Assembly (NCBI GenBank): GCA_009760855.2
Contig: WPIO01000027.1
Span: forward strand, 2,056,501-2,120,500
Reading direction: 5' to 3'
Origin: Cristatella mucedo
Lineage: Eukaryota; Bryozoa; Phylactolaemata; Cristatellidae
Length of the DNA: 64,000 nucleotides
Positions 12,816-24,413 of the stretch are shown piece after piece (position 1 is the first letter of the stretch; each line of letters begins with the position of its first letter). A program made the position numbers and the translations under genes. Under the pieces are notes generated by a model that saw nothing but the letters and a program-made list of their open reading frames with translations, made no database searches and had not been told where the DNA came from.

Positions 12816-13600
12816 TCAGCCACGCGGCCAGATGGTGCACTTACTTCAGAGCAGCAAGATGGCTCAGCGTTGTCTTCCTTGACGAAACTGCTATGACTCA
12901 ACGAACCGAGTCCACAGGCAGTGAGTTACCCGTAGGCTTTGAAACTGGTTTTCTAATTTGATCACCCGATTACGTCCTGGGTTTTATATTTTCCCTAGCA
13001 GCTGAGTCGTATTTTTTTCTTTGAGAGATCATGTCAAGTCAGGATAGTTTATGGGTAGCCTGTATGTATATGTACATATTGCATCTATAATGGATGTATT
13101 TTATGTATGACTCTGACTGGAAAATAATATTTTTCTTCTCTTATTCCTACCCGAAGTTACCGGTTACCTGTATCCAGAATTTTCCGAAACGATAAGTACC
13201 GCGTGCCACTTGGGGCTATAACTTTGCTCATTTTTACACCAGTATGTCTGTAGAGTACGCCAGGTGTGTCTTCTTTTGCTCCAGGAAGACTATGGGTGCA
13301 CAGGTCAAGGCTGCTAGCCTAATTCTCTTGGAGGCTGTGGCAAAGAGCGTCCGTGACATTCACGGCTTTCGCTTTCCTAGGATCTTTTCTTGTTGTTTCC
13401 GGTAATGATGCTAACATCAGGGTGGTTTCCATTTCTGATAAGTGGAACTTTTTGCAAGGAATTGGTTTTACAGGATGGCTCTGGCTTTTGGTTTCTGAGA
13501 TCGTGCGTTGAGGGTTTAGCTCATTACTACTCTGAAATTTCTTTCATTGTAGCACCTTGGTGTTCTCTTAAGGTGTCATTAGGGTTTAATAAATAATCAA
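12816..13600. other. Unassigned region
   Basis: A short frame from the ATG near 13291 is open for about 35 codons but has no recognisable domain. Nothing else is supported. Confidence 0.3.
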
Positions 13601-13605
13601 GTCAT

Positions 13606-13775
13606 TTGTAAATAAGTCATTTGTATAGCGCCCAAAGAGAACTTAATCTCTATCCAGGCGCTTCACATATGCCTCGGGGCTCGAGCTCGCGACCTCGGCC
13701 CTTGACCTTGGTCAGAGCGAGCACCTCCACCGCTGGACCTAACCAGCTCGGCAATCACTCGGCATGTCGTTCGGC
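13606..13775 (-). mobile_element. SINE-1, best preserved copy
   Basis: On the minus strand it begins with A-box-like TTGCCGAGCTGG, has B-box-like GAGCTCGAGCCCC about 60 bp later, and ends with GAAGCGCCTGGATAGAGATT, TTCTCTTTGGGCGCTATAC and an AAATGACTTATTT tail. The final ~45 bp align with the LINE-B 3' hairpin (AAGCGCCT.GA.AGAGATT.AGTTCTCT..GGGCGCT). A tRNA-like head with a LINE-matching tail is the classical structure of a SINE mobilised by a partner LINE. Confidence 0.75.
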
Positions 13776-14775
13776 GAATTAATTATTATTTTAACGAAAA
13801 GGTATGGGACGCACTGAGTTCCTCATGTGCTTCTTGGTGTGACGCATGTGCCGACTATAGAGTAACTACAGAGTAAACAAGCTAATGCAGAATTTACATG
13901 ATGCTCAGTTCAAGTCCCTTGCACTGTTTGAGATGAGCACTGATTCCGACTGAGCAAAGGCTTGAAAAGTATTATTCTGAAATATGCCTGACTTTGTTAA
14001 GACTGCCACTCCATGATTTGCATAATTTCAGAAGGTGGCTTTTTTGACTAGTAAATTTCAGTAGAGCAAGCAGCTACACCCGCGTTCACACGTTCAAGTC
14101 AGCAATCAGTGCAAGCCTTAATTCAAGCGAATACCGACAGCCGCGCTTTGGGTACACAGCTCCCTGATGCATGAATTGCGCTGGTAATCGGCTTGAACGC
14201 TTTATGAGAAAGTGAAAGCATTGACTTTTAACCCCTATGCTGACAATTGAACGAAAAGTAGCCTCAAAGCTTAACCCTTGGCTCGTAACCATTTGAGCCC
14301 CGAGACCAATGGTGCAGCAGCCTTCGGGATCGGTTCCCACTTTCGGCGAAAGGCGCAGCCTCGTAGCGGACGGCGTAGACTAGTCGCTCAGCATTTTGAA
14401 AATAGTCGCAAGCAACAAGTAGACACGAGCGCCAGACTTCCGGCAAGGTCGAATGCAATTAACCAACTTGACCTTGACGCTAAGCGCTAAGAGCGTGACG
14501 TAGCAGCTACTGAACTGACGTCGCCTGCAACAAGCACAGCGAGTGCAGCGGGTCCAGGTCATCATTAAAGATGTTTAACGGAAGCATTGGTGGAAGCTTC
14601 CGCTTATTGGAGGAAGTGCTCAAGCACTTCGATGTCCCGCTGTCGGTGTAGCGGGAGCGCGTGGGTCTTCGGGCGTGAGCCAGCCTGAGGACTGGATGTA
14701 AAGAAAGCAGAGAGACAGGCGGGTAAGCAGACGTAAACCGCTTACAATTAGGTATATTCATGAAAAGAAGAGATA

Positions 14776-14778
<3 letters not shown>
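13776..14778. other. Unassigned region
   Basis: Opposite-strand frames of 60-85 residues overlap one another around 14090-14560. None shows a domain and no exon signals stand out. Confidence 0.3.
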
Positions 14779-14853
<75 letters not shown>

Positions 14854-14938
14854 TGAACGCCGATAGGAAAAACTGAGGGTGGGAGAGGAGTGAATGAAGA
14901 GAGTAAAAGAGAGAAAGAGGAGAGACAGGGAGAAAGTG

Positions 14939-14966
<28 letters not shown>
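14779..14966. repeat. (GA)n microsatellite, two blocks
   Basis: An AG dinucleotide run covers about 14779-14850 and a second covers about 14938-14966, with purine-rich sequence between. The long Ser/Leu frames on the minus strand are artefacts of the repeat. Confidence 0.95.
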
Positions 14967-14970
<4 letters not shown>

Positions 14971-15387
14971 TGAGAAAGGGCTTATCAACTAAATAGTACC
15001 AAGTCACTATTGGCGTACTCCAAACTAACATTAACTAGTATATTCGTTTCAGACATCTGTGCTGTGGTCGATTTATCGATAGAGATCCACAGTTTCGGGT
15101 CTACTTAACCCTTACCATTTTGGGTAGAGGTTCGCGAAAGATGACCTATACCTGTGAGCCTGACGTCCGCACTGTGCTCAACAAGATTGACGTTTAACTC
15201 ATTATTGTCCCGACTGCAGCAGCAAAGTGTTTGCGTTGAAAAACTACTCCCTATTTATTTTGGAACTGAGAGATAATAAAAAGCACGCAGTTGGGTCCCG
15301 GGTTAACGAACGTCACGGGTAAATTGAACATTGAGTTATGAAGATGCACAAGCTCGCAATCAAGAAAGCTATCAACCTACAGGTTCT
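14967..15387. other. Unassigned spacer
   Basis: No feature recognised. Confidence 0.35.
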
Positions 15388-15885
15388 ATCGCTCATTTTT
15401 AGGCCACTTTATGCTCTGGCTCCAGCCTACCTATCAGAATTACTCCGTCACCGGGCTAAGCATCGTAATATTGGCTTTTTTTAAACTCCAGTCGTCTAGC
15501 GTCTACCCCGGGCGAGCCTTAATTTTCTGTAGATAGTGGCTTCAGTTCGTACGATCGCAAAATGTGGAACTCATTCCCGCTGACATGTCAGCTTCTCCAG
15601 ATTTGATAATGTTTAAAAAGAAGCTAAAAATACTGTTTTCTCATAGCATATGATGGGCCCTTGCGATTTGGCATCCCTTTGTGAGCTTATGTATCGTGAC
15701 ACTGACACTGTGATGTTATTTGTAATGTAATTTGACACTACCACTAACCGTATTTAAATGCTGACACTGTCCACGCTACCGCTAACAATTTAGTCATGCT
15801 TCTTCTACAGCATGTATGTAATGTGACCAGAAAGAGATCGTTTCTCTGAAAGCGCTGTAAAAATGTACTACTAATATTATTATTA
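15388..15885 (+). mobile_element. LINE-B fragment, old
   Basis: Degenerate LINE-B 3' portion: TATGCTCTGGCTCCAGCCTA and later GTGGAACTCATTCCCGC correspond to the terminal coding blocks. The 3' hairpin follows (AGAAAGAGATCGTTTCTCTG...GCGCTGTAAAAATG) and an ATT-rich tail. The GCTGTAAAAATG ending is closer to the SINE-1 tail than most LINE-B copies are. Confidence 0.75.
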
Positions 15886-15889
15886 ATAT

Positions 15890-17060
15890 TACAAACTTTA
15901 GGTTCGGTGAAAAAATGACATGGGTTACGAGCCTCTCTCTGGTTTGCTAGCCGAACCCTAAGCGCTTGTAGGAACTTTACAATAATTCGAGCAAGATAAA
16001 GCTTCAAATGGATTAGGTGGAACAGTTTTCCAAAAAAAGCACTGGAAGTCAAAATAATTCATGCCAAATTATTGAGCATTAAACTGAGCCTGAAGGTGCT
16101 AACAAGGTGCTATTATACCGCAAGAGCCAGAAGAGGGTAGCGTAAAACCTCTGCAGTATGCGAAAGAAACACATCCCACATCCTCCTTTAGTGGACACAG
16201 CTCCGGAGCCCGAAACCGACTAGGATTACTTGGTAAGATTTTTCTCCGAGGTAAGTTCGCTGGCCTGAGAGTGACCGTGGAGTTCCTTCCGAGCTACTGA
16301 AACAGCATTCATTTGCAAGTTTCTGCTTGCTAGGAGAAAACCGAATGGAATGGGAACAAATGGCTGCTTGTTAATTAATAGCGCATACAAAATTGAAAAG
16401 TTAACTCTCCTGGGTGCTCGTGTTTCTTCCTGCATGATTTTTAATGTTTTTATGTGCACGTTGAAGCTTAGCTACGTAAGTTGTTTGCAGTTACGTTTTT
16501 GATGTGCGTTAACCATTTTCCATTGATTTGGAATTTTTCTACAGGTTCATTTCGCGTAATTTTGAATTCGTGAATCTAAGTGTTTTTCTTTTAAATTTTA
16601 AAAACGCAGGATTTTTTCTCAATTTTATGGCACTGAGAGTGGAGACCGCTGAAATTCTTTCTTATAGCGCTTTATGATAATTTTCAATCCGCATTACGAA
16701 CAGGCTGGGTTAAAATCTAGTCCAGTTTCGGATTAGGTTCATAATTTGGGCCACCTCTGCACGGAAGATGCACCCCATTTCCCCTTCTCTTGCATCGTCT
16801 GAGCTACTTTCGGGATATTCTTAATTCACGCGCCAGGACATATAGCGGCGGCATCCGTGAATGCTTTTATTTTAAAGGCTTTAGCAAAGCGGTAATCGAC
16901 ATTTATTACCTTACCGAGTTGTACGCTCTTAAGGAGGCGGCAGAAAGAACGAAGAAACGCCTGCGGATGTCCGGGAAGCGAACGCTAGGCACACTGCAGA
17001 ATAGGCGTACATAAGAGGCAGGACCTAACAAGTAATATTAGCTGGTTTGTGAGCCTCAAT
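15890..17060. other. Unassigned region
   Basis: Short frames on both strands, none recognisable. No repeat noted. Confidence 0.35.
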
Positions 17061-17064
17061 TTTG

Positions 17065-17145
17065 ATAAAGGGAGAGAGATTGAGTTATCTGAGGGTGCTA
17101 TCGCGAATGCATTATCACTCTTTTCATTAATATTATTATAAGAGC
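17065..17145 (+). mobile_element. LINE-B 3' tail only
   Basis: GAGAGAGATTGAGTTATCTG followed by AGGGTGCTATCGCGAATGC and an ATTAATATTATTA tail is the 3' hairpin and tail of LINE-B with nothing of the coding region. Confidence 0.65.
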
Positions 17146-17290
17146 CTTAGCGGCTATTGCCGCTGCTTGCAGTTGGCAATAAATGATCGCCCACTGCAAG
17201 ATTCGAACCCACAACCTCTGCCATGAATAACGAACATCTAGAACAAAGGCTGCCGGGTTCGACCACATCACGCTTTAGCACCTGTGGCTG
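17135..17290 (-). mobile_element. SINE-2 copy (tRNA-derived)
   Basis: On the minus strand a perfect B box GGTTCGAATC (17200-17209) is followed by GCAAGCAGCGGCAATAGCCG, the core shared with 5785-5885 and 58025-58160. It ends in an ATAATATTAATG tail that abuts the LINE-B tail on the other strand. The T-arm cannot pair, so it is not a functional tRNA gene. Confidence 0.6.
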
Positions 17291-17754
17291 TTAGCATCTA
17301 GGAATAAAGAGTGACGGCTAACAAGGTCCCTAGCTAAGCATAACCCTAGCGCAGCTAAGCCGTCAACCCAGCTCCGGAAGTCAACCCACAGACAATGGCG
17401 GTGGATAGCGTTCCTGGTTCGGGAGAGAGAAACCAGTTTGAGACGCGATGTTGAGAGGTAGAGGGAAGTCGGTCAGAGAAGAACAGCCTAAACCTATGGC
17501 GAAAGACATTCGAGTGTAACTTGGACTTCGCTACTGTGCTTAGGTCCCTGACTCTCGGCTGGCTCCGGGAACCATCTTCTTGGATGCCCACGGACGCTGT
17601 TGGGGCGGCGGGAGCAGACTGCAGCTGGTTCCTATTGGCTAGCTTTCTTCCGTATTGGCTAGCTTGGGTCTCTTTTGGTTAGCTATAGGTAGTGTGGCCA
17701 TGGGGGCTTTGCTATCGAACGAAGCTCTAACCGTTGGAGACGCACCTTTAGTTC
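17291..17754. other. Unassigned spacer
   Basis: No feature recognised. Confidence 0.35.
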
Positions 17755-18035
17755 CTAAGCTCTCAAAGCCTGGAACTCACTACCGACGCAAGTCACGCAG
17801 TACTCTGACATGGCGACATTTAAGAAGCTTAAAACGCACCTGGTTATTGCAGCATGGGTCTTTGCGATTTGTGCTTCGTCAGCTTGTACATGCTTACGTT
17901 ATGCCGGCACCTTACGGATGTTACCATCAATCATTTGGCAAAGCTTTCTATACACCATCTGTTAAGTGCCTAGAAAGTCATTCAGTTCTTTGAGGGCGCT
18001 AGATAAATGCATCATTAATATTGTCATTATTACTA
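17755..18035 (+). mobile_element. LINE-B fragment, 5'-truncated
   Basis: CTCAAAGCCTGGAACTCACT matches the end of the LINE-B protein. The 3' non-coding region follows, with the hairpin AAGTGCCTAGAAAG...GAGGGCGCTAGATAAATGC and a degenerate ATT tail. Confidence 0.75.
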
Positions 18036-18371
18036 ATCGATACTAGCACGACCCACAGAATAAGCGTTCACCATAGGCCCCGGTTGTCTACCCGTTGTTG
18101 CTGCTTGCAACTGAGAGCTGGTGAGGAGAATAGCAATGGAGGGCTGGCCGCCTCCACGGCTGGCACAACTAGTGCCGATATCCGATGGGACGGTATACAG
18201 GATACATGGTAGCACCCAGCAGCACGCGGGGGGGGGGAGAGAGGTGGACTGGGCCGGGATAAAGCGATCCTGATTCACGATGGCTGCGAGCGGGCGGAGC
18301 GCTCTTCGAAGTCATCAGCTCTCGCACCCCTAATCCAATACGATGAGCTTTAGACTACCTAGAAGTTAAGT
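18036..18371. other. Unassigned spacer
   Basis: Contains a short G run near 18227-18237. No gene. Confidence 0.35.
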
Positions 18372-18452
18372 TTATTGTCGTTAAGGTTTTATCACTAGAA
18401 AGAGATTCAGTTCTCTGATGGCGGTATAAAAATGTATGATTATTATTATACG
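18372..18452 (+). mobile_element. LINE-B 3' hairpin relic
   Basis: CACTAGAAAGAGATTCAGTT, CTCTGATGGCGGTATAAAAA and a TGATTATTATTATA tail represent only the last ~80 bp of LINE-B. Confidence 0.65.
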
Positions 18453-19199
18453 ACCTCCATCATCGAACGCTTCCCACATTGGACAACATTGTTTGCTCAC
18501 TAGTCTTTTCTCTCTAGCTGTCTTGATTTCCTTGTTCTCTCTTTGTCTCTTTCATGTTTAAGTTGTCGACCGGCGACTTGTGACCAGCTACACAATGCCC
18601 CTTGATCTGTTAATGGAAATAGGCGTCATGAGACTCTTATCTGGGGCCACCCCATCTTTTCATCGCTTGCAGTGAGTATTTTTATGTCCATTGGCACATA
18701 AATCTGCCCATAATTTCTTAAGCGCTTAGGACTTGAATTAGGTGCACCTATACGATGCATTGGATTAGTTATTTTTGCATTAGGTGCTCATAAGAATCTC
18801 AATTTCAGTATAAGCTTCAAAGTTAGGAAAATTTGAGAGCGGGTAGAATCAGCCAATCAGCATCTGGTTGTTCGCACAGCCAACAGCCTTGATCTTGGTT
18901 ATATTTATAAATCGTGGATGTATTGGACTATGCAATGCTGTCCCGCGTGCGTAGGCGGCGTCTATTAGGCAGACGGATGCTCCTTCAATGCTCCCTAACG
19001 ATGGCCACATCACTGATTGACTACATCACCCACTACGAATAGTACTGGCCATATCCCTGACAAGATCCATGCAAGCCTGTGCATTCCTTTAGCGTCATGC
19101 ATTCCTTTATCATGCCCATGCATTACTAAACAGCAGCTCACTAACCGAACAAGGAATAAGCCTTTCTAGCCGAATAGCTGAGTGATTGCAACCTTTCGG
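18453..19199. other. Unassigned region
   Basis: No gene or repeat recognised. Confidence 0.35.
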
Positions 19200-19555
19200 T
19201 CCAACAACACAACGCCGATCGTTAACTTCGATGGCGTGCCTCTGCAGATATTCCAGACTGCCGCACTCGTTTCCGCGATTCTAACGCAACGACAACTACT
19301 CTCCTGTTGCCGACTATGGCATATCTTTTCCAGCCGCCCTGAGCTGCTACTTCCATGCTACTCACTACCTTAACTGCTCTCCTGACTCTGCTATGCTTTC
19401 CACTTTCTCTTCGTTTCGTGAGATGACGTCTGTTGGCTACCGAATGAATACCGAAAGCCGCTTAGGCTGTGAGTTCGCTATACAAAACTCTCCTTCGTAA
19501 CAGCCACATAGTCGGTTTGGCTTTGTGGACTTACAGAGGAGATACATTACATTCC
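19200..19555 (+). mobile_element. LINE-A 3' end, 5'-truncated
   Basis: The sequence follows the end of the LINE-A reverse-transcriptase protein (TGCCGACTATGGC, TACTCACTACCTTAACTG, GTTGGCTACCGAATGAATAC) and ends with GGAGATACATTACATTCC, the family 3' terminus. Frames are broken. Confidence 0.8.
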
Positions 19556-19974
19556 AAAGTTCTGAAAAGTGACAGATTTGGAGAAGATTGAAAACGAAGC
19601 CACGAAGCTGAAGTCACAGCACCAGCTAAGCAGAGGCGACCTGCAAAGCCGGGTGAAGTCAAGGCTAGACGACAATTAATTAAAATTCCACGTGTCAGCT
19701 CAGGCATAAGAACGGGTTATCTTATGCACTGCAGGCATGCATGCACCACACCACGGCTGCCACATTCATCAACAAACCCGTGACCCTGCCTGACATCCTA
19801 TTCGATGAGAGCCACGGTGGCAATGGTAGTTGCTCCGTTTACTAAGAGGGGCAGTGGTAGCAGGCTCGACCGGGCAGGCACGGCTGGCCTGCACCCAGCC
19901 TTCTGTCTTTCCGAGAGTTTCACTCACTAATATTCCGGCACCCACTCGGAACAGGCCTTGGCATGCCTTGAGAC
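19556..19974. other. Unassigned spacer
   Basis: No feature recognised. Confidence 0.35.
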
Positions 19975-20757
19975 CTTTCAGAAGTCTCATCCCACCACGA
20001 AGAGAACGGCGCGGCCGAAAATTTTTCAGCCTTCGTCGTTGAAAAATGGCACATGTTCGTGCCTTAATACGTGCCCCTCCGCCTAAAGCAGTTGTTGAGT
20101 GGCAACCTGTGACCCTCCTTAAGAGATTTTCCGACGTTTCTGCATGCGCAACAGCTATCGTAATCAGAACTTTTCTCAAGAAGACTCTACATAATCTCCG
20201 AGGTTTTCACTGGCTCACAAACTTAGTGCAGGCATAGCTCTGATTTTTAGCTCTTCTTCGAATAGCCGGTTATTTAAAGGTATTTCAAATCAGCCATGGT
20301 TCAACCGATACCTGAAAAGCCCGGATTGCATCCAGGGTTGCTCGCAAACTACTACACATTTTCCTTTCTTCCTTTTTAGTTAAAAAATTTCGATAAGAAA
20401 GCAGTTAAGAAGCTTATAATACTTATTGACAAGGATGAATTATCGCAGGTTTTTTGTCGGGATTTAAGCGAAGTCACTCCGATGAAACCGTTCTCTTCAG
20501 TGTGACTAACAACGGCATAATCAATAGCGATGGTTGGAATGCTACTTGCTCAGACCCTGTTTTATCTATTAGCAGCGTTAGACACTATTGGACGCGATAT
20601 CTTGCTTGAACTATTGACAACAGCGATCGGTCTAACAGCACAGGCACTAACAGGATTTTAATCCTTGACGTATGCGGGTCTCGTCACATGCTGTAGACCA
20701 GTTACCTGCTATGGACTTGCACAGGGATTCATTTTTGGTCCTTTACTCTTCTCTATT
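19975..20757 (+). mobile_element. LINE-A internal fragment, highly decayed
   Basis: Matches in order the linker upstream of the reverse transcriptase (AAATTTTTCAGCCTTCGTCG), the region before motif A (TTGACAACAGCGATCGGTCT), and the motif around GVPQGSVLGPLLF (GGATTCATTTTTGGTCCTTT). Many stops and indels. It ends exactly where a minus-strand LINE-A 3' end begins. Confidence 0.65.
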
Positions 20758-21260
20758 TAATGCATCTCCGTCTGTAAGTCCATAAGCCACAAAGACTATG
20801 TGGCTGTTACGCAGGAGAGTTTTGTATAGCTTACTCGCAGCCTAAGCGGCTTTCGGTACGCATTCAGTAGCCAAAAGACTTCATCTTGCGCAGCAAAGAG
20901 AAAGTGGACAGCATAGCAGAGTCAGAAGAGCAGTTAAGGTAGTGAGTAGCACGAAAGTAACAGCTCCAGACGGCTGGAAATGATGTGCCATAGTCGGGTG
21001 CAGGAGAGTAGTAGTCGTTTCGTAAGAATCGTTCAGTTCTACATTCTACGACCTACAGGGATAAAGCTCATGTCGCCAAAGGTCTTTAAGCGGAGGAATG
21101 AAACAGCTAATTTATTGTCAATACAGGTCCTGAGGGCACTTGTAGGCTTAAACTGGTGCAGCAGTTCAGCTAGGTATGGAGGAGCCAAGCCTTGACGGGT
21201 CGTGTGGGTCAGCGTAAGAACTTTGCTTTGCAACGGGTTTCTAAGCATTTCTTGCTTGAT
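20758..21260 (-). mobile_element. LINE-A 3' end, 5'-truncated
   Basis: Begins at its 3' terminus ATGCATCTCCGTCTGTAAG and continues through the terminal coding part, for example the residue pattern KVLTLTHTTRQGLAPPYLAE on the minus strand. It abuts a plus-strand LINE-A fragment at 20757. Confidence 0.8.
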
Positions 21261-21499
21261 ATATCTAGGGATAGAAACGCGAGGTTTTTAGCTAAGTATC
21301 ATGACATTTTGCTTCACAAATATGACGGAATGCATTGACTTTTCCATATAGCAGCGACACCCTCACTCCTGCTGAGGACTGTTTTGCATCCTCTCCAGTC
21401 AAGCAGGTGCAAGCAGCCGATGTGCGGTATAACTTCTCTCATTGAGACGTCCGGCTCGTTGACTGAGACAGTTCATCACGAGGGCCCACCTTCACGAAC

Positions 21500-21982
21500 T
21501 AACACCGATATTAAATCCGTTACGTCTCTAGGTCGGTTCTAATCCACCAAAAGAGTCACCTGTAGATTCTTATAAGGATTCGTATTTGGTCCTTTGCTGT
21601 TATCCATTTATACTGAAACTCTAAATAAAAAGTGATTCCAGTCAATGGCTATAACTATTTTGCTGATAACAACCAACTGCATTTTTCGCTCAAACCCTCA
21701 GAATCTGCTTCAGCAACTGATAAACTGAGTTCTTGCCTTGCAGAGATTCGATCCTGGATGTCATCAAATTTTCGTAAACTTATCAACCATATTATGGAGC
21801 TGCCATGAATAAGACACTCCAAGCTTTGGGCTGGACTAGAAGACTTGGTTCTTTTCTGTTAGGCGATGCTGATGTGCCGTGTGCTCGGAATTTATAAGTA
21901 ATCTTTGACCGATTCCTTAATTTTGAAAGCTACCTTAAGAAAGACCGCCTCTACAGCTGACCATCATGTCTTATCCCTGTCT
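21500..21982 (+). mobile_element. LINE-A fragment, 5' part, interrupted by LINE-B
   Basis: Covers the reverse-transcriptase motif region (GGATTCGTATTTGGTCCTTT) through the block encoding STASHHILSLSK. The element breaks at 21982, where LINE-B starts, and resumes at 22327 with the next bases of the same codon context (CTAAGATTGG). Confidence 0.75.
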
Positions 21983-22326
21983 ATGCTCCCAAAACCTGGA
22001 GCTCCCTCCCGACTTTCGTCAGAACATCCCCTGACTTGACCACATTTAAAAAGAACCTAAAATACACCTATTTAGGACAGCATTTAGGGGGTCCCTGTGA
22101 TCCGTCTTTCATGTGCTTATGCGTGCTGACAGTGTGCATGCTGCTACTAACCACATTTGCATGCTTATCCTGTGCATGTCACCGCTAACCACGTTGTTCA
22201 TGTTGTTTATCAAGCATGATATTACTCACGATTCAATCGATTTCCCTTTGAAGCAAATGTAAAGCGCCAAGGAAGAGATTGAGTTCTCTGAGGGCGCTTT
22301 ATCAAGTGTTTTATTATTATTATTAT
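21983..22326 (+). mobile_element. LINE-B insertion within LINE-A
   Basis: A 344-bp 5'-truncated LINE-B begins with ATGCTCCCAAAACCTGGAGC and ends with hairpin and (TTA)n tail, cleanly interrupting a LINE-A copy. Only a very short duplication (CT or TCT) is apparent at the edges. Confidence 0.85.
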
Positions 22327-22995
22327 CTAAGATTGGGGACTGTCTCTCTCGGTGGATTTCAAAAGATTTAACTTGATCCATAGCTCTGTCTTGGTTATTA
22401 TTGAAATTAAATTTTAGTGGTGCTACCCAAAACCCCACTAAGCCACTGCTGTCGGTGCTGAAAATGGCTGCAAGGCCAGTTAACAAATCTCGGGGGTTTT
22501 ATTATGTGTCGCCTTAGCTTAACGAGCTTCTACTGTGTCTGGTTGATCAACGGATACAGAGCAAAATTCTTTCGCTGACCCGCAAGGCCCGCTACGGCTT
22601 GACTCCTTCATGCCTAGCCGAACTGTTGCTAGAGTTTCAGCATCCAAGTGCCCTTAGGTCCGTTATGGAAAAATAAATCAACTTTGACATTCCTTCTTTT
22701 AGAGACAGTTGGCGACAGATCCTATAATGTGGAAGTCACTTCCACAATTCTTATGCAACGACTTAGTCTCGCCTAACCTGAGCTGTTCGGTCCAGGCTAT
22801 TCACTACCGCAACTGCTCTCCTGACTCAACAAAGCATCTCACTTTATTTCTGATGCGTGAGATAAAGTCTGATGGCTGCCGACTGCGTAAACAAATCCGC
22901 TTAGGATTTGATTGCGCGATGAAAACTCTACTGCATACCACCCACTCAGTCTGTGTGACCTTGTTGGGTTACAGACGGCAATACATTACATTGCA
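22327..22995 (+). mobile_element. LINE-A fragment, 3' part after LINE-B
   Basis: Resumes the copy interrupted at 21982 and runs to the LINE-A terminus (GGCAATACATTACATTGC). Multiple stops and a region of weak similarity around 22440-22500 mark it as old. Confidence 0.75.
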
Positions 22996-24413
22996 CACCT
23001 GAACTCGAAAGTCTGAGCTTAACTATTCCTTGAATTGCAATACAACAACGAGACCGTGGTTCTAAAGCTCATGCACTGACCAGCTATCATCACTCAGTCA
23101 ACTCTGGGAGTATTTAAGATCTTGGCTTGCAAAGTATGTAGAAGATCACCCTTAGCAGCCTCTGGTCCTTGAAAAAGAAAGGGCGGAGATGTTAAAAATG
23201 ACAGTCCCTCAGGTAAGGACCCCAAATTTGGCTGACCATTTTCTAGGTGCCAGCAGTCTGCTGCTAATCTTTTTAATTAGCTTGTTTTTAGGATAATGAA
23301 CGGCTGGTCAGTTTGTACTGTGTGGGTGCGCCTGACGCTAAGGGTCTCTGTTTGCATAATATCGTGTCTGTAGATAGCCTCAGGTGCACCGAGGCTCGAT
23401 AACGGTCTGTCAGAAAGCAGCTGTAGAATGGATCAGGCAACCCTTCAAAAAGCTGTTGGCACATCACAGTGGGGCATAAAAATGAGGGCATCTGCTTTGG
23501 TGGCGTTGCAACTACGAAGGAAATCTAGAGCTTCAATGTGAGACTGTTAGCCCAAGCTGTGAGCGAACAGCGGTGTGGTGGGGCTGTATCACCCAGGCGA
23601 CCTTGCATCTGCACCGTCCCTTATACTCGTATTAAATTTTCTTCCGTTTGAGTGGGTCATGATGGAGGTTTCAGTTTTTTTCTGTAATGTCAACTGCTTA
23701 TCTATTGAGCATGGCCCCAAAAAGCCTGGCTAGACAAAAGCGCGTCGGCAAAAGCCGGCAGACAACAACGCTAAGGCCTGCAACCCCGACAATACGCACA
23801 CAAAAAAGCACGCAGGTATAGTAATACATTTTAAAAGTATTTGATTTTATTTATTTAACGGCCTGCTGTCTTCCATATCAATTGTTATTATACCTAAAGG
23901 AAACAAACATTGCATTATACGACGGGAGTGAAAATAATATTAGTAGGTCCACTTTCGGCACGCGCAATGCGAATGCCTGAATCTGGAAAATGTCATGTCA
24001 GATTGGGAGAAACCACGTCCGAATTTCAGTTCAAACAGCTTTTCCGGAGCGAAGCTATTTGGATGCTTGTTTGATCTCGGACAGAATCTTGTATGCAAGG
24101 TTCGAGATTTCAATCTTTTAAAACAAAACCGTGACGACGAAAATCTGCAAATGCGCGTCAAAACAATTTAAGCTCCGAGCTTCGTTCCAATAGCGGATTT
24201 CCCTGCTGCTATCAAAAATTGGCCGATGACTTCCCTACTCCAATGGTACCATTGATAAACTGCTGGGAAGACATACGTAGGCAGAGAGCGAAGAGGTCGA
24301 CATACAAATCCAAGGTTTAATTTGCAACTGCGGAATATTTCCGGTCCCGCGAATAAATACGATGCAGCTGCCATTTCACAACAAATATCAGAAGACCCTG
24401 GTTGCGGGTGTAC
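22996..24413. other. Unassigned region
   Basis: No feature recognised; open frames under 90 residues without domains. Confidence 0.35.

Noticed and set aside
14507-15031. Ser/Leu-rich 174-residue minus-strand frame
   Set aside because: Produced by the (GA)n microsatellite and its purine-rich flank.
17190-17290. tRNA gene on the minus strand (good B box)
   Set aside because: The T-arm and acceptor stem do not pair, and the sequence continues into a repeat body found in two other places, so it is a SINE.
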